A DNA stretch of 25,050 nucleotides, from positions 1 to 25,050 of the forward strand of contig JBBQCV010000035.1 in assembly GCA_038319115.1 (NCBI GenBank). Direction: 5' to 3'. Below are positions 13,588 through 21,351 of this stretch, piece by piece. The stretch's first letter is position 1. Each line of letters starts with the position of its first letter. The stretch comes from SZAS-79 sp038319115. GTDB taxonomy: Bacteria; Pseudomonadota; Gammaproteobacteria; Burkholderiales; SG8-39. Below the pieces are notes generated by a model, which did not search any database, had not been told where the DNA came from, and worked only from the letters and a program-made list of their open reading frames with translations. A program made the position numbers and the translations under genes.

Positions 13588-13804
13588 ATGAAAAAGAAGT
13601 CCGGCGCCGCCGCCCTGCGCAAAGCCTACCCGGCGCTCACGCCGGACAAGGACTACCCCCCCGCTCAGGTTGGCCTCGCTCAAGGGCGGCCTGCTGCCGA
13701 TGACGCAGACAGCGATGCGTTTCGACAAGGTCGCCTACCACGCCTACGAAGGCGTGGTGCTCGAAATACTGCCAATTTTTGGCCAACCCCTGCGCCCTGC
13801 TTGA
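13588..13804 (+). pseudogene. class II aldolase/adducin-family remnant
   Basis: An ATG at 13588 opens MKKKSGAAALRKAYPALTPD, a possible native start. From 13677, in another frame, the plus strand reads LASLKGGLLPMTQTAMRFDK, then VAYHAYEGVVLE. This matches the part of class II aldolase/adducin proteins that reads GLLPxSQTAxxFxxRVAYHDYEG. The metal-binding histidines and the rest are missing. At 13763 the sequence turns into a 63-bp REP-like repeat and stops at 13804. It looks like a second gene that lost internal segments, next to the deleted leuB. Confidence 0.6.
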
Positions 13805-13826
13805 CGGAGCAGCCGAAATGTTGCCA
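13763..13826 (+). repeat. 63-bp REP-like repeat, copy 2
   Basis: It begins GAAATACTGCCAATTTTTGG, continues CCAACCCC, has a short inverted repeat CTGCT/AGCAG in the middle (13797-13811), and ends GAAATGTTGCCA. TGCCAATTTTTGGC near the start is itself a palindrome. It separates the aldolase remnant from the MmgE/PrpD operon. Confidence 0.7.
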
Positions 13827-13867
13827 AGCCCCCCATCCCCTGCACCCTGGCGCGAGGACGCACTGAG

Positions 13868-15208
13868 ATGACCAAGTACGTGGTGGAAAGGTTCGCCGAT
13901 TACGCCATCGGATCGCGCGCCGCGCCGATTCCGGCTGAGGCGCTGCAGCACGCCAAGCGCGCCGTGATCGACTGGTACGCGGCGTTGCTGCCCGGTGCGG
14001 TGGTGGCGCCCGCCACGCTGCTGGAAAAGGCGCTCGCCGAGGACCTCGACCGCGGCAACGCGCGCCTCGCGCTCGGGCGCAAGGCCTCCACCCGCGTCGC
14101 CGCGCTCATCAACGGCACCGCCGCGCACACGGTGGAAGTCGACGACATCTTCAAGTTCGGCATCTACCATCCGGGCGCGCCGACCATTTCGGCCGCGCTG
14201 CCGGTGGCGCAGGCAGCGGGCGCCAGCGGCGAAGCGCTGCTGCGCGCGGTCATCGTGGGCTACGAGATCTCCACCCGCATCGGCAAGGCGATGGGGCGCG
14301 CGCATTACAAGTACTGGCACAACACCGGCACCATCGGCTGCTTCGGCGCGGCGGCGGCGGCGGCCGAGTTGTACGGGCTGGATGCGAAACGCTTCGCCCA
14401 CGCGCTGGCTACCACCGCCACCTTCGCGGCGGCGCTGCAACAGGCATTCCGCATGGATTCGATGTCCAAGCCCCTGCACGCGGGCCACGCGGCCGAGGCC
14501 GGCGTGCTCGCTGCGGCGGGTGCGCGCGAAGGCATCACCGGGTCGCTCGACGTGATCGAGGGCGAGGCGGGTTTCGGCCGCGCGATGAGCGACGGCCCCG
14601 ACTGGGATGTGGCGCTCGCGACATTGGGACGCGAATTCCACATCACCCAGATGACGTTCAAGAACCACGCCTGCTGCGGGCACACCTTCGCCGCCATCGA
14701 CGGCGCGCAGGAAGCGCAGCGCAGGCTCGGGGTGAAAGCCGCCGACATCGCGCGGGTGGAGGTCGGCTCCTACCGCGCCGCCAAGGAAGTCTCGGGCTAC
14801 GAAAACCCGCGTACTGCGGCCGAAGCGCGCTTCAGCCTCAAGTATGTGGTGGCGACGGCGCTGGTCCACGGCAGCGTGCGACTGGCCGCGTTCGAGCCTG
14901 CGCGCATGGAGGACTCGGCCACGCGCGCCCTCATGGAGAAGATCGAAGTGCGCATCGACCCGGCGCTCGACGCGGCTTTTCCCGGCCAGCGCGCCGCGCG
15001 CGTGGCGGTCGAAACCACCGACGGCCGCCGCGAAGAATTCCTGCAGCCGGCGCGCAAGGGCGACCCGGAGCTGCCGCTCACCGACCGCGACCTCGAGGAC
15101 AAATTCCTCGAGCTGGCCGCGCCGGTGCTTGGTGAGTCCGCGGCGAAGGCGCTGGTAGCCAAGCTCTGGCGGCTGGAGAAGATCGCCCACGTGGCCGAGC
15201 TCGGCTGA
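13868..15208 (+). CDS. MmgE/PrpD family protein
   Basis: The 446-residue protein belongs to the family of 2-methylcitrate dehydratase, cis-aconitate decarboxylase and related (de)hydratase-type enzymes. Family segments are visible: HAKRAVIDWYAALLPG, NGTAAHTVEVDDIFKFGIYH with PGAPTISAALPVAQAAGASG, YKYWHNTGTIGCFGAAAAAA, MSKPLHAGHAAEAGVLAAAG and FKNHACCGHTFAAIDG. The aspartate pair and nearby His in EVDDIFKFGIYH and the KPLHAGHAAEAG motif are the expected active-site parts. GAGG lies upstream of the ATG. It leads a plus-strand run of four genes with tiny gaps, so it probably acts in the same catabolic route. Neighbours (CoA ligase and dehydrogenase, no citrate synthase-like gene) do not support the methylcitrate cycle, so no specific substrate is assigned. 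Confidence 0.88.
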   Translation: MTKYVVERFADYAIGSRAAPIPAEALQHAKRAVIDWYAALLPGAVVAPATLLEKALAEDLDRGNARLALGRKASTRVAALINGTAAHTVEVDDIFKFGIYHPGAPTISAALPVAQAAGASGEALLRAVIVGYEISTRIGKAMGRAHYKYWHNTGTIGCFGAAAAAAELYGLDAKRFAHALATTATFAAALQQAFRMDSMSKPLHAGHAAEAGVLAAAGAREGITGSLDVIEGEAGFGRAMSDGPDWDVALATLGREFHITQMTFKNHACCGHTFAAIDGAQEAQRRLGVKAADIARVEVGSYRAAKEVSGYENPRTAAEARFSLKYVVATALVHGSVRLAAFEPARMEDSATRALMEKIEVRIDPALDAAFPGQRAARVAVETTDGRREEFLQPARKGDPELPLTDRDLEDKFLELAAPVLGESAAKALVAKLWRLEKIAHVAELG

Positions 15209-15211
15209 GCC

Positions 15212-17380
15212 GTGGCGGACACACGCACGCCGGCCGCGCCCGCCCGGGCCGCGCCCGCCCAGGCAACGCTCGCCCAAGTAACGCTCGCCAAAGTACTGTT
15301 CGCCCCGCGCGCGGTTGCGCTGGTCGGCGCCTCGGGTGACGCGACCAAGAACACCGCGCGCCCGCAGCGCTTCCTGCGCAAGCACGGTTACACCGGGCGC
15401 ATCGTGCCGATCAACCCGGGGCGCAAAGAGATTCTCGGCGAGACGGCTTACCCGACGCTCGCCGAAGCACCCGGTGACATCGACCACGCGTTCATCATGG
15501 TACCGGCGGCCGATGTCGAGGCGGCGCTGCGCGACTGCGCCGCCCGCGGCGTGCCGGTGGCGACGATCTACACCGACGGGTTTGCCGAGACCGGACCGGA
15601 AGGCGCCGCGCGCGAGCAAGCGCTGGTGCAGCTCGCGCGGTCGCTGGGCGTGCGCGTGATCGGGCCGAACTCGATAGGCCTGGCCAACGTGCACAACGGC
15701 GCGATCCTCACCGTGAACGCGGTGTTCGAGATGGATGCGCTGCCGCGCGGCGGCGCGAGCGTGGTGTCGCAGAGCGGCACCATGATAGGCACGCTGCTGT
15801 CGCGCGGCGCGGCGCGCGGATTGGGATTTTCCAAGCTGGTGTCGGTGGGCAACGAATCCGACCTCGGCGTGGGCGAGATCGTGGGGTTGCTCGCCGACGA
15901 CGCGGACACCAGCGTGATCCTGCTGTTCCTCGAAACGATCCGCGACGCCGATACGCTTGCGCGCGCGGCGCGGCGAGCGCACGCCGCAGGCAAGGCCGTG
16001 GTGGCCTACAAGCTCGGCCGCTCGGCGCTCGGCGAAGTGCTCGCCAAGTCGCACACCGGGGCGCTCGCCGGCAGCGACGCCGCGGTCGATGCGTATTTCC
16101 GCCACCACGGCATCGTGCGTGTCGACATGCTCGAGACGCTGGTGGAGATCGTGCCGCTGGTGGCCGGGCGCGCGCCGCCCGCCTGCAAGGAGCCCAAGGC
16201 GGACGGCGGTCGCTGGCGGTCACCCCCTGTGCAACCCCGTGTCGCGGTGGTCACCACCACCGGCGGCGGCGCGGCCAGCGTGGCCGATCGCCTCGGCACG
16301 CTTGGCATCGACACGCTCACCCCCGATGAAGGATTGATTGCGGCGCTCAAGGACAAAGGCGTGGCGATCCGCAGCGCGCCCATCGTCGACCTCACGCTGG
16401 CGGCCACCAGCGACAAGTACCGCGCGGTGCTCGACGCGTTGCTCGCGCATCCCGAGTGCGACGCGGCGCTGGCGGTGGTGGGGTCTTCGGCGCAGTTCCA
16501 TCCCGGGCTGGCAGTGAAGCCCATCGTCGGCGTCCCGCGTGGCGCCAAGCCCCTGGCGGCTTTTCTCGCCCCGCAGGCCGACGCATCGCTGCGCCTCCTG
16601 GCCGAAGCCGGCGTGCCCGCTTTCCGCACCCCTGAAGGCTGCGCCGATGCGCTGGCGGCATATTTCAACTGGCGCTCGCCCGCCGATGCGCCCGTGGCGG
16701 ATGCGCCCGCGTGGCCCGCAGACCTTCCGCTGAGCGGTGCGCTCGACGAAGGCGAGGCGCTGGACCTGTTCGCCTCGCTCGGCGTGGATACGGTGAAGCG
16801 CGAAGCCACCCACGCGCCCGCCTATGCGCATTCGATTCCGTACCCCGTGGCCGCCAAGGTGCTGTCGCGCGACCTCGCCCACAAGACCGAAGCCGGTGGC
16901 GTGCGGCTGGGCCTCGCCGACCGCGATCAATTCGACGCGGGCGTGGCGGCGATGCTGGCGGCGGTCCGCGCCCACGCGCCGCAGGCGAAGATCGAAGGCG
17001 TGCTGGTGCAGTCGATGGCGCGTGGCATGGCCGAAGCCATTGTCGGCTACCGGCACGATGCGCTGGTGGGCCCGGTGGTGCTGGTCGGCATGGGCGGGCA
17101 GCTTGCGGAGGTCTATCGCGACACTGCGCTTGCCTGCGCGCCGGTGGATGAGGCCGGCGCCCACGCAATGATCGACAAGGTAAAAGGCTTTGCGCTGCTG
17201 CGCGGCTACCGCAACCTGCCGCGCGGCGACGTCGACGCCCTTGCACGCACGATCGTCGCCGTGTCGCGGCTTGCGCTGATGCCGGGCGAGCCGGTCGAGG
17301 AAGCCGAGATCAATCCGCTCATCGTCGCGGCCGACGGCGCCGTCGCCGTCGACGCGCTGGTGGTGCTGAAGGCGCACTGA
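15212..17380 (+). CDS. ADP-forming acyl-CoA synthetase (acetate--CoA ligase family)
   Basis: The 722-residue protein is a fused alpha-beta NDP-forming acyl-CoA synthetase. A CoA-binding Rossmann domain comes first (FAPRAVALVGASGDATKNTA, RFLRKHGYTGRIVPINPGRK). Two succinyl-CoA-synthetase-like domains follow, with VVSQSGTMIGTLLSRGAARG, GNESDLGVGEIVGLLADDAD and KSHTGALAGSDAAVDAYFRH. The C-terminal ATP-grasp domain begins near residue 510 (LDEGEALDLFASLGVDTVKR, PVAAKVLSRDLAHKTEAGGV) and ends EEAEINPLIVAADG. It would activate an organic acid with ATP to the CoA thioester, giving ADP. The GTG start at 15212 is three bases after the previous stop, so translation is probably coupled. Length is normal and nothing appears missing. 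Confidence 0.9.
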   Translation: MADTRTPAAPARAAPAQATLAQVTLAKVLFAPRAVALVGASGDATKNTARPQRFLRKHGYTGRIVPINPGRKEILGETAYPTLAEAPGDIDHAFIMVPAADVEAALRDCAARGVPVATIYTDGFAETGPEGAAREQALVQLARSLGVRVIGPNSIGLANVHNGAILTVNAVFEMDALPRGGASVVSQSGTMIGTLLSRGAARGLGFSKLVSVGNESDLGVGEIVGLLADDADTSVILLFLETIRDADTLARAARRAHAAGKAVVAYKLGRSALGEVLAKSHTGALAGSDAAVDAYFRHHGIVRVDMLETLVEIVPLVAGRAPPACKEPKADGGRWRSPPVQPRVAVVTTTGGGAASVADRLGTLGIDTLTPDEGLIAALKDKGVAIRSAPIVDLTLAATSDKYRAVLDALLAHPECDAALAVVGSSAQFHPGLAVKPIVGVPRGAKPLAAFLAPQADASLRLLAEAGVPAFRTPEGCADALAAYFNWRSPADAPVADAPAWPADLPLSGALDEGEALDLFASLGVDTVKREATHAPAYAHSIPYPVAAKVLSRDLAHKTEAGGVRLGLADRDQFDAGVAAMLAAVRAHAPQAKIEGVLVQSMARGMAEAIVGYRHDALVGPVVLVGMGGQLAEVYRDTALACAPVDEAGAHAMIDKVKGFALLRGYRNLPRGDVDALARTIVAVSRLALMPGEPVEEAEINPLIVAADGAVAVDALVVLKAH

Positions 17381-17401
17381 CGATCCCATGGGACATCAGC
17401 T

Positions 17402-18550
17402 ATGAATTTCGAAGTCACCCCCGAGCAGGCCGAATTCAGCGAGTCGGTGCGCCGCTTCGCGCAGAAGCACCTCGCCGCAGGGCGGCTTGCGCGCGCCCAC
17501 GACCCCGCCCACCCCTGGGACGTCGCCAAACTCATGGCGCGCCACGCCCTGCTCGGCATCACCATGCCCGAAGCCGACGGCGGGCAGGCCGGCACGCTCA
17601 TGGATGCGGTGCTCGCCATCGAGGCGGTGGCCTCGGTGTGCCCGCGCAGCGCCGACGTGGTGCAGGCGGGCAACTTCGGCCCGGTGCGCGTGCTGGCCGA
17701 ATACGGCACGCCGTTGCAGAAGCAGAAATACCTCACGCGCATCCTCTCGGGCGAATCGGTGATCTCGGTGGGGATGACCGAGCCTGAAGCCGGCAGCGCG
17801 GTGACCGACCTGCGCACCACGGCCACGCCCGACGGCGAAGGCTGGCGCATCAACGGCAGCAAGGTGTTCGTCACGCATTCGGCGTACGCGGAGGTGATCC
17901 TCGCCTATGTGCGCTTCGGCCCCGGCGTGGGCGGCATCGGCTCGGTGCTCATCGACTCCAGCTCGCCCGGGCTGCGGCGCGGAGAGCCCTCGTCGTTCAT
18001 GTCGGGCGAGCAGTGGTCCCAGTTGTACTTCGACGATGCCTACGTGCCGCCCGAAATGGTGGTGCTCGGCGCGGGCGGGTTCAAGAAGCAGATCGCCGGC
18101 TTCAACGTGGAACGTATCGGCAACACCGCGCGCTCGCTTGCGCTTGGGCGCTACGCTTTCGAAGAGGCGCGCCAGTGGGCCATGCAAAGGAAGCAGTTCG
18201 GCCGCCTGCTGTGCGAATTCCAGGGCCTGCAGTGGAAATTCGCCGAAATGAAGATGAAGCTCGACGCCGGCCAGTTGCTTTTGTATCGCGCCGCGGCCAA
18301 CGCCGACCGCGGCTTGCCCTCGGCCGAGGAGACCGCCATCGCCAAGGCGTTCTGCAACCAGGCCGGCTTCGAGGTCGCCAACGAGGCGCTGCAGGTGATG
18401 GGCGGCAGCGGCTATAGCCAGGAGGCGCTTGTGGAATACTGCGTGCGGCGCTGCCGAGGCTGGATGATTGCCGGCGGCTCGATCGAAGTGCTGAAAAACC
18501 GCATCGCGGAAGGTGTGTTCGAGCGCACCTTCCCGCAGCGGCCCGGATGA
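17402..18550 (+). CDS. acyl-CoA dehydrogenase family protein, atypical active site
   Basis: The 382-residue flavoprotein has the complete acyl-CoA dehydrogenase layout. The helical N-terminus starts MNFEVTPEQAEFSESVRRFA. The beta domain has VISVGMTEPEAGSAVTDLRT and WRINGSKVFVTHSAYA. The C-terminal helices have RIGNTARSLALGRYAFEEAR, MQRKQFGRLLCEFQGLQWKF and EALQVMGGSGYSQEALVEYC. The loop that in most members is YEGT(S)xI and carries the catalytic Glu reads MIAGGSIEVLKNRIAE (residues 355-370). Ala-Gly-Gly stands at the usual Glu-Gly-Thr, so the base must come from elsewhere or the reaction differs. It follows the CoA ligase by 21 bases and should act on its product. Confidence 0.88.
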   Translation: MNFEVTPEQAEFSESVRRFAQKHLAAGRLARAHDPAHPWDVAKLMARHALLGITMPEADGGQAGTLMDAVLAIEAVASVCPRSADVVQAGNFGPVRVLAEYGTPLQKQKYLTRILSGESVISVGMTEPEAGSAVTDLRTTATPDGEGWRINGSKVFVTHSAYAEVILAYVRFGPGVGGIGSVLIDSSSPGLRRGEPSSFMSGEQWSQLYFDDAYVPPEMVVLGAGGFKKQIAGFNVERIGNTARSLALGRYAFEEARQWAMQRKQFGRLLCEFQGLQWKFAEMKMKLDAGQLLLYRAAANADRGLPSAEETAIAKAFCNQAGFEVANEALQVMGGSGYSQEALVEYCVRRCRGWMIAGGSIEVLKNRIAEGVFERTFPQRPG

Positions 18551-18557
18551 GGATCCC

Positions 18558-19331
18558 ATGCTGAACAGTGTTCCCCCTGAAGTCGACTCTGACCCGACTT
18601 TTGCCGCCCGCCTTGCAGCGGCCTTCGGCGTATTTCGCGGGCGCGCCGCCCTCGCGCTGATCGCCGCCTCGGTCGCCGCCCTGGTTGCGCCCCTGCCCGC
18701 CCACGCCGCCTGGCCGGAGAAGCCGATCCGCTTCATCGTGCCTTCGGCCGCGGGCGGCTCGCCCGACGTGCTCATGCGCGTGATGGCGATCGAGCTGTCG
18801 CGCCAGATGGGCGTGCCGGTGGTGGTCGATAACAAGCCCGGCGCGTCGTTCACCATCGGCACGGCCGAGATCGCGCGCGCCGCGCCCGACGGCTACACGC
18901 TCGGTTACGGCAACATCGTTTCGCTCGCGGTGGTGCAGACGCTGCTGCCCAGCGTTCCCTACGACGTGGACCGGGACCTCACGCTGGTGTCGAACACGGT
19001 GCGCGTGTTCAACCTGCTGGCGGTCAACAACGCGCTGCCCGTGCGCACGGTGCCCGAGCTCATCGCCTACAACGCGCAGATGATGGTCGACAACATCTCC
19101 TCGATCGGCCCGCACGCCAAGTCGGGCCGCGTGCGTGGCATCGCGGTGTCGGGACCGCGCCGCTCACCGGTGTTCCCCGACCTGCCCACGGTGGCCGAAG
19201 CCGGCGTGCCCGGTTACGAGACAGTCGCCTGGGGCGGCGTGATCGGCCCCGCGGGCCTGCCGCGCGAAGTCATGGCGCGCCTGGCCGCGGAGATCCGCAA
19301 GGCCCTCGCGGTGCCTGCGCTGGTGGATTGA
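18558..19331 (+). CDS. Bug-family (TctC) periplasmic binding protein, shortened
   Basis: The 257-residue exported protein has a signal peptide ending PAHA-AW and the Bug signature WPEKPIRFIVPSAAGGSPDV with DVLMRVMAIELSRQMGVPVV. These proteins bind carboxylated or amide ligands in the periplasm. The normal length is about 320-330. Between residues about 179 and 182 the sequence goes from VPELIAYNAQ straight to MMVDNISSIGPHAKSGRVRG. The family has about 55 residues here, including the SAGNGSTPHL and HVPYKG ligand-contact segments. The C-terminus also stops early at KALAVPALVD, losing about 45 residues. The frame is kept. As read, ligand binding is doubtful. Position after the acyl-CoA dehydrogenase ties it to the catabolic cluster. 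Confidence 0.8.
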   Translation: MLNSVPPEVDSDPTFAARLAAAFGVFRGRAALALIAASVAALVAPLPAHAAWPEKPIRFIVPSAAGGSPDVLMRVMAIELSRQMGVPVVVDNKPGASFTIGTAEIARAAPDGYTLGYGNIVSLAVVQTLLPSVPYDVDRDLTLVSNTVRVFNLLAVNNALPVRTVPELIAYNAQMMVDNISSIGPHAKSGRVRGIAVSGPRRSPVFPDLPTVAEAGVPGYETVAWGGVIGPAGLPREVMARLAAEIRKALAVPALVD

Positions 19332-20005
19332 TGGTGCGGGACCTGCGCGAGAAGCGGCGCGCGACCCGCGAGGATCTCGGCCTCACAAAGGCCGAGTTTG
19401 CGGTGCTGCGCCGGCTCTCCAGCCCGGAGAAGATCCAGGCCTGGCTGCTCGCGTTGCAGCAGAATTTCGAGCTCGACGGGGATTCGTGCGCCACAGTGCG
19501 CATGGTGCTGCGCGACCAGCGGGCGCACTGCATCGAGGGCGCCATGCTCGCCGCCGCAGCGCTGTGGGTGCACGGTCAGCCGCCGCTGCTGCTCGACTTG
19601 CGCGCGGTCAACGATTCGGACCACGTGGTGGCGCTCTTCCGCCGCAACGGGCACTGGGGCTGCATCTCGAAGACCAACGGGCCGGACCTGCGTTGGCGCG
19701 ACCCCGTGTACCGCAGCCTGCGCGAGCTGGCCCTGTCGTACCTGCACGAATACTCCAACCGGCGCGACCACAAATCGCTGCGCGAGTACTCGGTGCCCTA
19801 CGACCTGCGGCGTGCGCGGCTGGAGGACTGGCTGACCGGGCTCGATGGCGCCTGGGCCATCGCCGAAAAGCTCGACGAGATCCGCCACTACCGATTGGTG
19901 TCGCGCGTGCAGGCGCGCGGGCTGCTGCGCCGCGACCCGTTCGAGCGCAAGGTGGCCCTGCTGGTGCAATACAAAAAGCCCGCGCCGCGGGCAAAAAGAG
20001 CGTAG
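19331..20005 (+). CDS. transglutaminase/cysteine-protease-like hypothetical protein
   Basis: The 224-residue protein overlaps the previous stop (TGATG). It has a possible Cys-His-Asp triad of transglutaminase-like type: Cys in RDQRAHCIEGAMLAAAALWV, His in NDSDHVVALFRRNGHWGCIS and an acidic or Asn residue in KTNGPDLRWRDPVYRSLREL. The C-terminal part contains LALSYLHEYSNRRDHKSLRE and YRLVSRVQARGLLRRDPFER. It resembles conserved hypothetical proteins of proteobacteria in which HCIEGA and DHVVAxF are the best-kept motifs. The actual activity is unknown. No export signal is seen, so it should be cytosolic. Its link to the catabolic cluster is by overlap only. Confidence 0.72.
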   Translation: MVRDLREKRRATREDLGLTKAEFAVLRRLSSPEKIQAWLLALQQNFELDGDSCATVRMVLRDQRAHCIEGAMLAAAALWVHGQPPLLLDLRAVNDSDHVVALFRRNGHWGCISKTNGPDLRWRDPVYRSLRELALSYLHEYSNRRDHKSLREYSVPYDLRRARLEDWLTGLDGAWAIAEKLDEIRHYRLVSRVQARGLLRRDPFERKVALLVQYKKPAPRAKRA

Positions 20006-20126
20006 TCACGCTTCGGCGCGCGCCAGTTCGAGTTCGTGACGGTGCAGTTCCTGGCCGGCCACGCGCTGCTCATCCACTAGCTCATGCGCTTCGAGCCCGA
20101 CACTGTCGACGTGCACCTCGAGGGAT

Positions 20127-20372
20127 TGCATCGTGCTCGCCGTTGCACTTCTTGATCACCGAAATCGCCTTATTGACCGCCCCGTGCGCCTCAAAAAAGC
20201 GCGTGAGCACGACCGTGTCGGGGAGGTAGCTCACGTCGACCGGCGCCCCCATCGAGCCGAGCATGCCGTGCTGGGCGAGGATCATGATGTTCACCACGCC
20301 CTGCTGGTTGAGGCAGGCAAGCAGCTCGTGCAGGCGCAGGTAGGATCCTGCAGGCGCGATGACCAAACTCGA
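20127..20372 (-). pseudogene. KaiC-like RecA-family ATPase fragment
   Basis: The minus strand reads LRLHELLACLNQQGVVNIMI, LAQHGMLGSMGAPVDVSYLP, DTVVLTRFFEAHGAVNKAIS and VIKKCNGEHDAI. This is the end of a KaiC-family ATPase domain, where LNQQGV, LGSM-x4-DVSYxxDTVVL and RKAISVxKxRxGxHE-type segments are typical. The Walker A half is missing. Just before RLHELL the residues LVIAPAGSY replace the usual IDSLNGYL-xMPEE stretch, so an internal piece is also gone. Beyond 20127 the frame is lost. The 120 bases from there to 20006 have high third-position GC on the plus strand but contain a stop, and I cannot name them. Confidence 0.75.
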
Positions 20373-20455
20373 GTCGGGCGTTGTCCGACAAGCTTGCGCC
20401 GTTTGGCTGCGCAGTTTGGCTAGACAGCGCGCCGCGTGCAACGTAGGGTATGCGC

Positions 20456-21229
20456 ATGACCATCCCCGAACCCGGCAGGGACCATCCCCTCGCCTACAAG
20501 AACCAGCACTTCGTCGAAAGCGACGAGGCCCGCCCGCTGCGCATCCTCGCCGAATACATCGCGCCGCTGGAGGCTTTCCACCGCGAGCGCATCCGCGACA
20601 CGATCGTGTTCTTCGGCTCGGCGCGTATCACGCCCGATGGGCCCTTGGGCCGCTATTACGAGGAGGCGCGCGAACTGGCGCGGCTGGTGACCGAGTGGTC
20701 GCGCTCGGTGGCCTCGGACGTGAAGCGCTACATCGTCTGCTCCGGCGGCGGCCCCGGTCTCATGGAAGCGGCCAATCGCGGCGCGACCGAGGCCGGCGGG
20801 CGCACCGTCGGGCTCAACATCGGCCTGCCTTTCGAGCAGAAGCCCAACCCGTGGATCTCCCCCGGGCTGTGCTTCGAGTTCCACTACTTCTTCATGCGCA
20901 AGTTCTGGTTCGCGCACCTCGCGCGCGCGCTGGTGGTGTTCCCGGGCGGCTTCGGCACGCTGGATGAGCTCATGGAGACGCTTACCCTGGTGCAGACAGG
21001 CAAGATCGACCGCTCGATCCCGATCCTGCTGTACGGGACCAGCTACTGGAAAGAGGTGATCAATTTCGAGGCGCTTGCGCGCCACGGCACCATCAGCCCG
21101 GAGGACCTCGAGCTGTTCCGGTTCGTTGACGATCCGGCCACGGCGCTTGAGATGCTGACCGCGTCGCTCGCGCCCGAGAACGACTCGGTGACCCCGTCGA
21201 TCGCGAACTCGCGCACGCCGGAATCCTGA
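20456..21229 (+). CDS. LOG-family (TIGR00730) Rossmann-fold protein
   Basis: The protein of about 257 residues belongs to the family formerly called lysine decarboxylase. Characterised members hydrolyse cytokinin or nucleoside monophosphates, releasing the base. Family motifs: TIVFFGSARI, VCSGGGPGLMEAANRGATEA, GLNIGLPFEQKPNPW and VVFPGGFGTLDELMETLTLV followed by QTGK. The PGGxGTxxE signature with its Glu is intact. The ATG at 20456 has AGGG seven bases upstream; the ATG at 20450 is the alternative. It is a free-standing plus-strand gene and a REP-like repeat follows six bases after its stop. Confidence 0.9.
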   Translation: MTIPEPGRDHPLAYKNQHFVESDEARPLRILAEYIAPLEAFHRERIRDTIVFFGSARITPDGPLGRYYEEARELARLVTEWSRSVASDVKRYIVCSGGGPGLMEAANRGATEAGGRTVGLNIGLPFEQKPNPWISPGLCFEFHYFFMRKFWFAHLARALVVFPGGFGTLDELMETLTLVQTGKIDRSIPILLYGTSYWKEVINFEALARHGTISPEDLELFRFVDDPATALEMLTASLAPENDSVTPSIANSRTPES

Positions 21230-21234
21230 CCGCC

Positions 21235-21297
21235 GAATACTGCCAGTTTTTGGCCTGACCCCGCATGGCTATTGGCTTTCCAGCCAATATGTTGCCA
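21235..21297 (+). repeat. 63-bp REP-like repeat, copy 3
   Basis: It starts GAATACTGCCAGTTTTTGGC, continues CTGACCCC and ends ATATGTTGCCA. In the middle ATTGGCT-TTCC-AGCCAAT (21271-21288) makes a seven-pair hairpin, extended by outer TGGC/GCCA pairing. It lies between convergent genes (LOG protein and MFS transporter), where it could also act as a terminator. Confidence 0.75.
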
Positions 21298-21351
21298 CGC
21301 TCCGCGCTACGCAGTACCGTCCCCGCAGCACCGTCCCCGCAGTAACGCCTC

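Noticed and set aside
13637..16108. 823-codon open frame on the minus strand
   Set aside because: It is antisense to MmgE/PrpD and the CoA synthetase, is rich in Arg/His/Gly/Ala without any domain, and results from high GC in the real genes.
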